Of a DNA stretch of 64,000 bases, positions 25,515 to 34,050 are shown in pieces. The stretch lies in NCBI RefSeq assembly GCF_965233615.1, contig NZ_OZ247495.1. The stretch is one strand, 5' to 3'. The notes under the pieces were generated by a model. The model saw only the letters and a program-made list of their open reading frames with translations, was not told where the DNA came from and ran no database searches. A program made the translations under genes and the position numbers. Source of the DNA: Pelagibius sp028280305. GTDB lineage: Bacteria; Pseudomonadota; Alphaproteobacteria; Kiloniellales; Kiloniellaceae. How positions within the stretch are numbered: the stretch's first letter is position 1; every line of letters starts with the position of its first letter.

Positions 25515-26945
25515 ATGGCTGTCGTTGCAATTGATCAAGGGACGACCAGTACCCGCTCGCTGTTGCTTGCCAAAGGGCGGGCGCCGAGGGTGTTGCGTGC
25601 CATTGAGCACAAGCAGATCTATCCGCAACCCGGCTGGGTCGAACATGATCCGGAGGAGCTTGTCGGCAACATCCTGCTCTGCGCCGAGGCGGCCGACGAC
25701 ATCGAAGCCATCGGCATCGACAATCAGGGGGAAAGCTGTCTCGCCTGGGATCGGGAAACCAAAGCGGCAGTCTCGCCGGTGCTGGTCTGGCAGGACAATC
25801 GGACCCAGGCTGCGATCGACCGGCTGAAAGCCGAGGGCGCTGAGGCCGTGGTCTTGGAGCGCGCGGGCCTGCCGCTCGATTCCTACTTTTCCGCCTCAAA
25901 GCTCGCCTGGATTCTCGAAAACAATCCGGAGGCCTGACGGCTTGCCGCCGAGGGACGCCTCTGCCTGGGGACGACCGATGCCTTTTTCCTGGACCGTCTG
26001 ACCGGGCATTGCGTTACCGACATCACGACCGCTTCGCGGACATCCTTGATGAACCTGGCGAGCGGTGCCTGGGACCCGGATCTCTGCGCACTCTTCGGCG
26101 TGCCCATGGACGCTCTGCCGCAGATCGTGCCCTCGACCGGAGACTTCGGGGCGATGCAGGTCAACGGCCGGGCGGTTCCGGTTGCCGCGAGCATCGTCGA
26201 TCAGCAGGCCGCGCTCTACGGCCACGGCTGCCGGGCGGCCGGCGATGCCAAGATCACTTTCGGTACCGGCGCTTTCGCCCTGATGGTGACGGGGGCGGAG
26301 ATCCACCGCGCGCCGGAGAAGGGGCTGCTGCCGACCGTCGCCTGGCAGAAAGAGGGGGAGGCGCCGGTCTACGGCCTCGACGGCGGTGTCTATTCCGCCA
26401 GTGCCGCGGTCAACTGGGCGCGAAGCCTGGGGCTGTTCGAGGAGTTCGATGCGATCAACAGCTTCGATGGTCCTTCGGCCATAGAGCGCGGCCTCGCCTT
26501 CGTCCCAGCCTTGACAGGCCTTGCCTGCCCGCACTGGGACCGCAAGGCTCGGGGCCTATGGCTCGGCATGGCCCTTGAAACGACCCAGCGCGACCTTGTG
26601 CAGGCGGTGCTGGAAGGAGTCGCCTTTCGGGCGGCAGAGGTGCTGACCGCGATGAACGAGCGCGTCGCCATGGCCGGGCCGCTGTCGATCGACGGCGGCA
26701 TGGCGGCCAATGGCTACTTCCTGCAGTTTCTGGCCGACATCCTGCAGCGTGACCTTGCGGTGCCGCAGAGCGGTGAGCTCACCGCCATGGGGACCGCCTG
26801 CCTCACCGCAGAGGTGATAGGCGCGGTGGCGGAAGAAACGGACGATGTTTCGGTCGTCAAACCGCGCGTCGACCTGGACCGGCATCGCGCAGACTTTTCT
26901 AAGGCCGTCGACCTCTGCCGTTCCTGGGCGCCGGGACAAGCCTGA
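25515..26945 (+). pseudogene. glpK: FGGY-family glycerol kinase interrupted by one in-frame TGA
   Basis: A full-length FGGY carbohydrate kinase frame (477 codons) broken only by TGA at 25935-25937 (codon 141). Before it: the phosphate-binding IDQGTTSTRSLLL (residues ~5-17) and WQDNRTQAAIDRL. After it, in the same frame: GRLCLGTTDAFFLDRLTG, the FGTGAFALMVTG loop and the DGGMAANGYFLQFLADI helix. Everything else is intact and codon use is unchanged, so the stop is recent, a sequencing error or read through. A CGA-to-TGA change would explain it. The C-terminal part alone (from ATG 26046) lacks the N-terminal phosphate loop and should be inactive. Confidence 0.85.
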
Positions 26946-27098
26946 GGTTGCCGCGCAGTGGTCGTCTATGCGAAGCGATCGTGCCGATACAAATAGCGAG
27001 TTCATTTCAGCACTTCTTAATATGCGCTAACCTGATTCCAGCCGGACGCCCGTGCTTCCAATGGGCGCCCGCTTGAAGGGATATCGGGAGTTCTGAAA

Positions 27099-27581
27099 AT
27101 GACCACTGAGGATTTTGCGCTGGAAGGCGGCTGCGCCTGCCGGGGAGTCCGCTACCGCCTGACCGCGCCGCCGATCTACGTCCACTGCTGTCACTGCCGT
27201 TGGTGCCAGCGCGAGACCGGGAGTGCCTTTGTCCTCAATGCCATGATTGAGGCCGGCCGCGTCGAACTGTTGAAGGGGGAGCCGCTGGCGGTGATGACCC
27301 CGTCCAACAGCGGCAAAGGCCAGAAGATAACGCGCTGCCCGGACTGCATGGTCGCGCTCTGGAGCAACGATGCCGGGGCCGGCGATGCCCTCAACTTCGT
27401 GCGTGTCGGAACGCTGGACGATCCCGACAGGGTGCCGCCGGACATCCACATCTTCACCGACTCCAAGCAGCCCTGGGTCATCCTGCCGAAGGACAAACCG
27501 TCGTTTCCCGAATACTACAACCGCAAGGAGGTTTGGCCGGCAGCTGCGCTGGCCCGCCGTTCGGCGGCTTTGGGGCGCTGA
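27099..27581 (+). CDS. GFA-family (glutathione-dependent formaldehyde-activating enzyme-like) protein
   Basis: A 160-residue zinc protein of the GFA/CENP-V family. The Cys set G-G-C-A-C-R-G-V-R-Y (residues ~9-18), HCCHCRWCQRETGSAF (~30-45) and TRCPDCMVALWS (~81-92) give the two structural and catalytic zinc sites. The founding member speeds S-hydroxymethylglutathione formation; most relatives have no proven role. It stands alone: the kinase frame ends 153 bases upstream, and no formaldehyde-oxidation genes are near. The gap before it (26946-27098) shows no other feature. Confidence 0.82.
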   Translation: MTTEDFALEGGCACRGVRYRLTAPPIYVHCCHCRWCQRETGSAFVLNAMIEAGRVELLKGEPLAVMTPSNSGKGQKITRCPDCMVALWSNDAGAGDALNFVRVGTLDDPDRVPPDIHIFTDSKQPWVILPKDKPSFPEYYNRKEVWPAAALARRSAALGR

Positions 27582-27819
27582 GCGGCGGTCGCCAAACCGC
27601 CTCGCTCAGGCCGAAATACCCTTGTAACCCTTTATACTCAAAGCGTTTTGCGCCCTGCGGGCGGTGATGGGCAGGTGTATTGAGCCGTTGCCGGATAGTG
27701 ATCGATGGTTGAAAAGAAGTTCTGCTTGCCGGTTCTGATATAAACGATTTGTTAAGCGTATTCGGTCAGGTTCCATTAAATTTCACTAATGAACCGTGAG
27801 TCCGAATCGGTTGAAGACA

Positions 27820-29088
27820 ATGGCAGCGCCCATTCCCATAAACGAGCCTTTGCGGCTGCAGGCCCTGCTCGAGCTGGACATCCTCGACACGCCGCCCTGT
27901 CCGCGGCTGCAGTCCCTCGTGCAGATAGCGGCGCGTGTACTGGGCGCGCCGGTTGCGCTTGTTTCGTTGATCGATTCCGACCGGCAGTGGTTCAAGGCCA
28001 ACGTTGGCCTTGATGCGGCGGAAACCTGCCGCGACTATGCATTCTGTGCCTACGCAATCCTTCAGAGCGAGCCGCTGATCGTCGAGGATGCATCGTTGGA
28101 CCCGCGTTTCGCGGCCAATCCCCTGGTGACGTCGGCGCCCTTCATGCGTTTTTATGCCGGAGCGCCGCTGACCACGACCAAAGGCCACAACCTCGGTACG
28201 CTCTGTGTCATCGATCAAAAACCGCGGTCGCTGACATCGGAGCAGGTCTCCACCTTGCAGATGCTCGCCTCATTGGCGGTACAGACCATCGAGACTCAGG
28301 AAAGGCTTGATCACGCTGAGGCCCGCGTCAGCCAACGGAGCCAGGTGGATGGCCCCCTTACGGCAAGCCTGTCGAGCTTCGGGCACGAGATGCGGACGCC
28401 GCTGAACCATATCATCGGCTTCGCCGACCTTATGAAGCTCACCTTGCCGCCGGAAGGGGAGGGCAAAGCGTCCCGCCACCGGGAATACCTGGATATCATC
28501 CGGCAAAGCGGCGCACATCTTCTGGGCTTGATCGACAATGTCATCCGTAGCGACCGGACGACCCTTGAAGACAGTCTGCAGGCGGTTCACGTCGACGTAA
28601 ATGCAGCCCTGGCGGAGGTCGTGCGATCTTTTACCGGGACCGTCGAGGCCAAGCAGCAGTCGTTGCGCTTTCTCCCCGATGCGGGCAGGGCCATTGTTCT
28701 CGGTGACCCGACGGCGCTGCGTCAGATTGCGATTAATCTGATCGCCAATGCCTCCAAGTATTGCCCCAACGGCGCCTCGATTGATGTCTCCGTCTATCAA
28801 GCTGCCGTTGGCTCCCGAATCTGTGTAGCCGTGGAGGACAACGGCCCCGGGCTGCCCGAGGATGTTCGTGAGGAGTTGGGCCGGCCCTTTGTCCGTGGGG
28901 CGAAGGCTTGCGTGAGCGGAGAAGACGGATTCGGCTTGGGCCTGCACATCATCAAGCGCCTGAGCGAGGCCATGCGGGGATCGCTGGACTTTGAAGAAGG
29001 CAGCGAGGGTGGCCTGCGGGCCGTGCTGCAGCTTCTGGCCGCCGACCAGGAGGCCGGTTACGCCGCACCGGTTGTTGCCAAGCTCTGA
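27820..29088 (+). CDS. GAF-domain sensor histidine kinase
   Basis: A 422-residue soluble sensor kinase. An N-terminal GAF domain (residues ~20-155; IAARVLGAPVALVSLIDSDR, LGTLCVIDQKPRSL) precedes a HisKA domain with the phospho-acceptor in SSFGHEMRTPLNHIIGFADL (about residues 186-205). A HATPase domain follows (N box INLIANASKYCPNGA, G1 VEDNGPGLP, G2 DGFGLGLHIIKRL). No membrane helix is seen, so it senses a cytosolic signal. No response regulator is adjacent, making it an orphan kinase. ATG 27820 is preferred over a GTG at 27796. The 27582-27819 gap holds nothing recognisable. Confidence 0.88.
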   Translation: MAAPIPINEPLRLQALLELDILDTPPCPRLQSLVQIAARVLGAPVALVSLIDSDRQWFKANVGLDAAETCRDYAFCAYAILQSEPLIVEDASLDPRFAANPLVTSAPFMRFYAGAPLTTTKGHNLGTLCVIDQKPRSLTSEQVSTLQMLASLAVQTIETQERLDHAEARVSQRSQVDGPLTASLSSFGHEMRTPLNHIIGFADLMKLTLPPEGEGKASRHREYLDIIRQSGAHLLGLIDNVIRSDRTTLEDSLQAVHVDVNAALAEVVRSFTGTVEAKQQSLRFLPDAGRAIVLGDPTALRQIAINLIANASKYCPNGASIDVSVYQAAVGSRICVAVEDNGPGLPEDVREELGRPFVRGAKACVSGEDGFGLGLHIIKRLSEAMRGSLDFEEGSEGGLRAVLQLLAADQEAGYAAPVVAKL

Positions 29089-29146
29089 CACTGTTTGTGC
29101 TGGTGATGCCTCCGCAGCTTGGACCTTACAACTATGTGCGGATCTT

Positions 29147-29491
29147 CTACTTGGCGCCGACCCGCGCCAGGACTTCCGGCGGGATGGCGTACTCGGCGAT
29201 AGGGTCGTCGTGACCCATAAGGCCGCATAGCTCGCGTTGAATGAAATAGCCGTAGACCGCGTCCGCTGCGGCCTGCAAGGCGGCCTGTCTTCCGGTTGCG
29301 GTTGTGCCGTTGCGGGTGTCTTTGCCTGGGTCCCCGTCAAGCTTCTTCAGGGCATCCAGAGCCTGCCGAACCTGCCGGCCTGCGTGGCCGAGCGAAGCGG
29401 CTTTCTCCGCGAGGATCTCGCCGTCGAGGACGCTGGCCCCAGTCTCAGCATTCAGGCCGGTGGAGAGGTTCTGCGGTAAGCGAAACGACAT
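29147..29491 (-). CDS. Small conserved hypothetical protein (DUF6665-like)
   Basis: A 114-residue all-helical protein. The middle (LDGEILAEKAASLGHAGRQV) and the C-terminal VYGYFIQRELCGL plus YAIPPEVLARVGA match, by memory, a small alphaproteobacterial family labelled DUF6665; the label should be checked. There is no signal peptide or membrane segment. It reads opposite to the histidine kinase and converges with it (58-base gap). The stretch upstream (29492-29738) shows no other gene. The function is unknown. Confidence 0.65.
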   Translation of the reverse strand: MSFRLPQNLSTGLNAETGASVLDGEILAEKAASLGHAGRQVRQALDALKKLDGDPGKDTRNGTTATGRQAALQAAADAVYGYFIQRELCGLMGHDDPIAEYAIPPEVLARVGAK

Positions 29492-29738
29492 GGGGTGCTC
29501 GTAAACAGTAGCTGTCGTGGGTCCTTACAGTGGCTTGACTTCTCGGACCGGTGGGATGCTATCGCCTGTTTGGGGTCGAAGTCACCGATTTTGAGCTTGG
29601 CGGCAGTGTGATCGGGCCGACCACGACACTCCCCGACCTCGGGTGAATTTCATTCACGCCCGCCTGTGTCTTTCGCGTTTGCCGCTTGGCCCCATTGCCG
29701 CGACCTTGGGGCTCCCTTTGACCACGGAGAGTGCCCTC

Positions 29739-30539
29739 ATGCCCCGAACCACCGAGCCCGTTCTTTATGAAGTCTCCGATGGCATCGCCACGCTGACCCT
29801 GAACCGTCCGGCAAAGCTGAATGCCATCAACTATGCGATGGCCGATGCGTTGCTGGCCCGGCTCGACCGCCTGGAGGTCGAGGGGGCGGTGCGGGCGGTA
29901 ATTCTGACGGGGGCGGGCGAGCAGGCGTTTTCGGCCGGCGGCGATATTCATGAGTTTTCCGAAAGTGTCGCCGCGGGGCCGAAGACGGCACTGCGCGATT
30001 TCGTGCGTCGCGGTCAGGCGATGACGGCCCGCATCGAGGCCTTTTCGAAACCGGTCATCGTTGCGGTGAACGGTCTCGCCTTTGGTGGCGGCTGCGAAAT
30101 CACCGAAGCGGCGCCGCTGGCCGTTTCGAGTACGGCCGCCGTTTTCGCCAAGCCCGAGATCAAGCTCGGCATGCCGCCGACCTTCGGCGGTACCCAGCGC
30201 CTGCCACGCCTTGCCGGGCGCAAGCGTGCTCTGCAACTGCTGCTGACGGGGGAGACCTTCTCACCCGAGCGGGCCTTGGAATTGGGTCTGGTGAACCAGG
30301 TTGTGGCGCCGGAGGATCTGCTGCCCGCCGCGCGCGATCTTGCCCGGCGGATCATGGAGTATTCACCCTTGGCGGTCAGCGCCATCCTCGGTGCCGTTAC
30401 CCGCGGCATCAATCTCTCCATCGCCGAGGGGTTGCTGGCGGAAGGTGAGGCCTTCGCGCGGCTGGTGCCGAGCCATGACCTGGGGGAGGGCCTGGCCGCC
30501 TGGAAGGCACGTCGCCCTGCGGTCTATGAAGGGCGCTAG
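29739..30539 (+). CDS. Enoyl-CoA hydratase/isomerase family protein
   Basis: A 266-residue crotonase-fold enzyme. The CoA-binding LNRPAKLNAINYAM (residues ~20-33), the oxyanion-hole FSAGGDIHEFSES (~66-78) and the second oxyanion stretch VNGLAFGGGCEITEAAPLAV (~109-128) are seen. At the usual catalytic positions there is Glu in KPEIKLGMPPTFGGTQRL (~142-159), fitting a hydratase. I chose ATG 29739, with GGAGA before it; an upstream ATG in frame (29643) adds an atypical leader. It stands alone and its acyl-CoA is unknown. Confidence 0.87.
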   Translation: MPRTTEPVLYEVSDGIATLTLNRPAKLNAINYAMADALLARLDRLEVEGAVRAVILTGAGEQAFSAGGDIHEFSESVAAGPKTALRDFVRRGQAMTARIEAFSKPVIVAVNGLAFGGGCEITEAAPLAVSSTAAVFAKPEIKLGMPPTFGGTQRLPRLAGRKRALQLLLTGETFSPERALELGLVNQVVAPEDLLPAARDLARRIMEYSPLAVSAILGAVTRGINLSIAEGLLAEGEAFARLVPSHDLGEGLAAWKARRPAVYEGR

Positions 30540-30556
30540 AGCAAGCCGGCTGTGTT

Positions 30557-31057
30557 TTAATCGACTGGTTTGCCGCGCATGTCGAGCTTGCCGCTCAAAA
30601 TGCCGAAGACCTCGCTAATCCGTTTGTTTTGTGTTGCGAGGGTTTTGGCGGAGGCGACCCGATAAGCAAGCCCGCGTTGCTTGCCGGCGGTCTGAGCCTT
30701 CCAAAGGCGATCCATTTTCCTGTTGGCTGACAAGGCCTCCTGCAGGGCTTTTGGTACGTTGACGGCGTCCTGATCGGCGATGTCGAAGCAGACTTCAACG
30801 ATGTCGCCGACGCCGCTGCCCAGGGTCCGCAGCATTTTTCGGGAGAGAAGAATGTACCAGCAGCCCCTGACCGGAGTCAGCGCCGCTTCGAAGGGGTGTT
30901 CGCCAATTTCTCCCGAGACGCGCAGCCTGGGATATGTCTTCAAGGGAAGCTTCTGGGCCAGCTCACCGGGCAGAAAAACGACCGTATAGGCATAGGTTTC
31001 GCTGCCGACGTCATGGTGGACGATTTCACCTTCGAAACGGTATGGAAAATAACTCAC
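30557..31057 (-). CDS. DUF1905/YdeI-like protein
   Basis: A 166-residue protein with two parts. The N-terminal ~90 residues form a DUF1905 beta-barrel (YRFEGEIVHHD, YTVVFLPGEL, PRLRVSGEIGEHPFEAALTP, GDIVEVCFDIAD). The C-terminal part is a YdeI/OmdA-like helical region (VPKALQEALSANRKMDRLW). Such proteins are widespread and uncharacterised; some relatives are linked to antimicrobial resistance or stress. It ends 17 bases from the enoyl-CoA hydratase, convergent with it. The LysR gene lies upstream on the same strand with a 19-base gap, so a LysR-DUF1905 transcript is possible. Confidence 0.75.
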   Translation of the reverse strand: MSYFPYRFEGEIVHHDVGSETYAYTVVFLPGELAQKLPLKTYPRLRVSGEIGEHPFEAALTPVRGCWYILLSRKMLRTLGSGVGDIVEVCFDIADQDAVNVPKALQEALSANRKMDRLWKAQTAGKQRGLAYRVASAKTLATQNKRISEVFGILSGKLDMRGKPVD

Positions 31058-31076
31058 GGTCGCTTCGATACTGTGA

Positions 31077-31994
31077 TCATGAAAGGTTTTCCGCAGCGCC
31101 GGGCTCCAATGTGCTGCAAATCCACTCCCGAAAGCGGGCCGCTGCGGGGCGCCGCAGCGCGTCCTCGCCGCCGGTCAGCCAGTAGGCTGTTGATGCGCGC
31201 TGCGGCGGGCCCAGAACCTGAACCAGGCGGCCGGCTTCGAGGTCCGCGTCGATCAGCGGGCGGCGGCCGACGGCGACCCCCAGACCGGCCGCGGCGGCCT
31301 TCAGGGCCATGTCGATGTTGTCGAAACGCGGGCCCTGTTCCAGGTCGATGTCGTCAACGTCGATACCGGCGAGCCGGGCCCAGGCCGCCCAGTCTTCACT
31401 GACGCTGGTGACCTGCAGCAGGGTCTGTTGTCCGAGGTCGCCGGCGTGGCGGATCGCCGGGGCCAGGACCGGGGCGCAGACGGGCACCAGGTATTCGTCC
31501 AGCAGGTTGTCCGCATGGAGGTGGGGCCAGCGACCTTGGCCCATGCGGATTGCAAGGTCGATCCCTTCACGGTCGAGGTCGACGCGCCGTTGGCTGGTGT
31601 CGAGTGTGACGGCGATGTCCGGGTGCCGTTCGCTGAAAGCGGCGAGCTTCGGGATCAGCCAGCGCAGACCGAAGCTCGGTGCGACCGAGAGCGCGAGCCT
31701 TTGCCTGGTCTCGCCTCCTTGCTTGCGCCCCGGAAGTGCGGCGGTGGCGCGGGCCAGCCTCTCCAGGGCGGCGCGGATCTCCGGCAGGTAGGCGGAACCG
31801 GCTTCGCTCAAGGTCAGGCCGTTGGGGCTGCGGTGGAAGAGCGCCACGCCGAGCTGTTTTTCCAGAGCGCGGATGGCATGGCTGACGGCGCTGGGGCTGC
31901 GGTGCAGTTCGGCGCCTGCGGCCTTGAAGCTCAGGTGGCGCGCCGCAGCCTCGAAAAGGCGCAGGGCGCTCAGCGGCGGCAGGGGGCGGGGCAT
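31077..31994 (-). CDS. LysR-family transcriptional regulator (GcvA-like)
   Basis: A 305-residue LysR regulator. The N-terminal helix-turn-helix (PPLSALRLFEAAARHLSFKA, then GAELHRSPSAVSHAIRALEK) is of the GcvA/AmpR subgroup, and the effector domain starts near residue 90. ATG 31994 has a strong AGGAGG site, so an upstream ATG (32048) is unlikely. It is divergent from the decarboxylase-ECF41 operon, with 119 bases between them. LysR proteins often control the divergent gene, but the ECF41-type promoter found in that gap suggests that operon is mainly sigma-controlled. Confidence 0.88.
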   Translation of the reverse strand: MPRPLPPLSALRLFEAAARHLSFKAAGAELHRSPSAVSHAIRALEKQLGVALFHRSPNGLTLSEAGSAYLPEIRAALERLARATAALPGRKQGGETRQRLALSVAPSFGLRWLIPKLAAFSERHPDIAVTLDTSQRRVDLDREGIDLAIRMGQGRWPHLHADNLLDEYLVPVCAPVLAPAIRHAGDLGQQTLLQVTSVSEDWAAWARLAGIDVDDIDLEQGPRFDNIDMALKAAAAGLGVAVGRRPLIDADLEAGRLVQVLGPPQRASTAYWLTGGEDALRRPAAARFREWICSTLEPGAAENLS

Positions 31995-32042
31995 AAGGAC
32001 CTCCTGGAAAAATGACGGGCCTGAAAAAAAATGATAGGCGGC

Positions 32043-32069
32043 TGTCACAGGCGGCGGTCCTGGATCGTC
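32043..32069 (+). promoter_or_regulatory. ECF41-type promoter
   Basis: TGTCACA (32043-32049), a 16-base spacer, then CGTC (32066-32069). This is exactly the -35/-10 pattern known for ECF41 sigma factors. It lies 45 bases before the decarboxylase start codon and upstream of the ECF41 gene itself, so the operon should be autoregulated. Confidence 0.8.
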
Positions 32070-32113
32070 ATAAGGGTATAAAGCGAATTCAGCCCGACGA
32101 AAGAAGGACCGTC

Positions 32114-32575
32114 ATGAGCGACAGCGAAACCCTTGAGAGAGTATCATCGAAAAGCAAGGCCGTGAACTACGAGACGGTTATTCCCAATGTTTTGAAGGCC
32201 ATGGCCGGGGTCAACGAGGTCATGGCCGCCAGCGGCTTCGACCGGACCATCCATCATCTGGTGCAGCTTCGCGCCTCGCAGATCAATGGTTGTGCCTACT
32301 GTGTGAAGATGCATACCCGCGAAGCGCGCGAGGACGGCGAAACCAACGATCGGCTGGACCGGGTGATCGTCTGGGCGCATGTCAGCGACTTCACGGCGCG
32401 GGAGCGGGCGGCCCTTGCCTGGACCGAGGCCTTGACGATCCTCGACCCCAAGACCAACCTCGGTGCTCTGCGGAAAGAACTGCGCGAACAGTTTTCCGAG
32501 GCCGAGATCGGTATCCTCACCGGAACCATCGCCCAGATCAACCTGTGGAACCGTATCGCCATCTCCCGGCATTGA
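32114..32575 (+). CDS. AhpD-like carboxymuconolactone decarboxylase family protein
   Basis: A 153-residue alkylhydroperoxidase-like protein. The redox motif is C-A-Y-C followed by V-K-M-H (NGCAYCVKMHTREAR, about residues 59-73), which gives the C-x-x-C pair plus proton-relay His of AhpD. Such proteins reduce peroxides or act on protocatechuate derivatives. The pairing with an ECF41 sigma factor directly downstream is well known for this family and suggests a stress-linked redox role. The stop codon overlaps the next ATG (TGATG), which implies coupled translation. A second ATG (32012) would lie upstream of the promoter. Confidence 0.9.
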   Translation: MSDSETLERVSSKSKAVNYETVIPNVLKAMAGVNEVMAASGFDRTIHHLVQLRASQINGCAYCVKMHTREAREDGETNDRLDRVIVWAHVSDFTARERAALAWTEALTILDPKTNLGALRKELREQFSEAEIGILTGTIAQINLWNRIAISRH

Positions 32576-33492
32576 TGGGTAGGACCATGAGGCAGAACAG
32601 CGATTCGCTGAACCGTGAAGAGACCGAAGTCTTCGAGGAGGCCCGTCCCCGGCTTCTGGGGCTGGCCTATCGCATCCTCGGCTCGCGCGCCGATGCCGAG
32701 GACGCGGTTCAGGACAGCTTTCTGAAATGGGTCCGGGCTGAGCGCGGCGAGATCGAGAACCCTGCCTCCTGGCTGACGACGGTCTGCGTCCGGCGCTGTC
32801 TCGATCTGCAGCGCTCGGCTCAGCGCAGCCGCGTCAACTACGTCGGCGCCTGGCTGCCCGAGGCGGTGCAGACCTCCGTTGAGCACGAGGCGGAAGCGCG
32901 GATGGATCTTTCCGCCTCCCTTACCACCGCGTTCCTGTTGATGCTGGAGCGGTTGAAGCCCAAAGAGCGTGCCGCCTATCTGCTGCACGACATCTTCGAG
33001 ATGCCTTACGCGGAGATCGCTGGGATGTTGGAGATCAACGAGAGCACCTGCCGCAAGTGGGTGTCCCGCGCCAAAGCCCATATCGAGCAGGCGAAGGTGC
33101 GTCATGCGACGCCCCTGGAACAACAGGACCGGTTGCTTGCCGCCTTTCGGGCCGCGGTCGAGGAAGGAACCACGGCGAGGCTTGCCGAACTGCTGTCGAG
33201 CGATGTCCGTTTGAGCACCGACGGCGGCGGCAAGGTGGTGGCGCTGCGCGAGACGCTGCATGGTGTGGAGCCGGTGCTGCGCTTTGTTTCGCAGGGCCTC
33301 AGCCGCTATTGGATCGGCTTCGAATGGGTCGTCACGGAATTGAACGGTGGCCGGGGTATCCTGCTCCGGCAGGACGGTGCGACGGTGGCGGCGGTTTCCT
33401 TTTCCTTTGACGAGGCGGGGAAGGCCACGGGCATCTTCATCCTGCGCAACCCGGACAAGCTGGCCCATCTCGGTCCTGCCGTCCTGCAATAG
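32575..33492 (+). CDS. ECF41-group RNA polymerase sigma factor (SigJ-like)
   Basis: A 305-residue sigma factor. Region 2 (LLGLAYRILGSRADAEDAVQ, residues ~25-44) and region 4 (MPYAEIAGMLEINESTCRKW, ~144-163) are followed by a SnoaL-like C-terminal extension. The three hallmark motifs of ECF41 are present: W-L-P-E in the linker, D-G-G-G-K in the extension and N-P-D-K-L near the end. In this group the extension replaces an anti-sigma factor and adjusts activity. ATG 32575 overlaps the previous stop; ATG 32587 is an alternative start. The matching promoter is at 32043-32069. Confidence 0.9.
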   Translation: MGRTMRQNSDSLNREETEVFEEARPRLLGLAYRILGSRADAEDAVQDSFLKWVRAERGEIENPASWLTTVCVRRCLDLQRSAQRSRVNYVGAWLPEAVQTSVEHEAEARMDLSASLTTAFLLMLERLKPKERAAYLLHDIFEMPYAEIAGMLEINESTCRKWVSRAKAHIEQAKVRHATPLEQQDRLLAAFRAAVEEGTTARLAELLSSDVRLSTDGGGKVVALRETLHGVEPVLRFVSQGLSRYWIGFEWVVTELNGGRGILLRQDGATVAAVSFSFDEAGKATGIFILRNPDKLAHLGPAVLQ

Positions 33493-33525
33493 AAACAAAT
33501 CCGACGACAGTGGAGGTTCACGGCC

Positions 33526-34017
33526 ATGCGGACGCCGTCGCTTAAACCCGTCTTACTCTTAGGAGTGCTATCTCTCATGAGCAGCTTTCCCCCAACAGCA
33601 GCCGCCGAGCAGCGCGGCGTGTCTCTTGCCATCGTCAATCCGGCGGAACTCTATGACCCCGCGCCCAACGGCTACAGCCATGCGGTGGTCGCCAAGGGCG
33701 GTTCGCGCCTTGCCTTCATCGCCGGTCAGGGCGGGGAGGATGCAAGTGGTGCCCTCCCGCCCAACTTCGCCGATCAACTACGCCAGGCTTACGCCAACCT
33801 GCGGCTTGCACTGGATGCCGTCGGTGCTCGGCCGGACCAAGTGACGATGATCACCACCTACGTTGTGGACTACGATCCGACGATGCTGGCGGTGATGACC
33901 CGAGAGGTGAAGGAAACCTTTGGCAAGGCGCTGCCGGCCCAGACCCTGGTGCCGGTGCCGCGCCTGGCCCTGGACGGCATGCTCTTCGAGGTCGATGCCG
34001 TGGCGGTGCTGGAGTAG
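33526..34017 (+). CDS. Exported RidA-like protein lacking the catalytic arginine
   Basis: A 163-residue RidA/YjgF-fold protein with a clear signal peptide (MRTPSLKPVLLLGVLSLMSS, cleavage near residue 27), unlike ordinary cytosolic RidA. The fold is recognisable in RLAFIAGQGG, QVTMITTYVVDYDP and FEVDAVAVLE. Where RidA has P-A-R-S with the Arg that holds the imine substrate, this protein has P-A-Q-T (LPAQTLVPV). It is therefore unlikely to deaminate enamines and may bind a different ligand in the periplasm. It starts 33 bases after the ECF41 gene, so it probably belongs to that operon. Confidence 0.85.
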   Translation: MRTPSLKPVLLLGVLSLMSSFPPTAAAEQRGVSLAIVNPAELYDPAPNGYSHAVVAKGGSRLAFIAGQGGEDASGALPPNFADQLRQAYANLRLALDAVGARPDQVTMITTYVVDYDPTMLAVMTREVKETFGKALPAQTLVPVPRLALDGMLFEVDAVAVLE

Positions 34018-34050
34018 AGTGGTGTTCTGAGAAGAGACCTGGAAAAGGGA

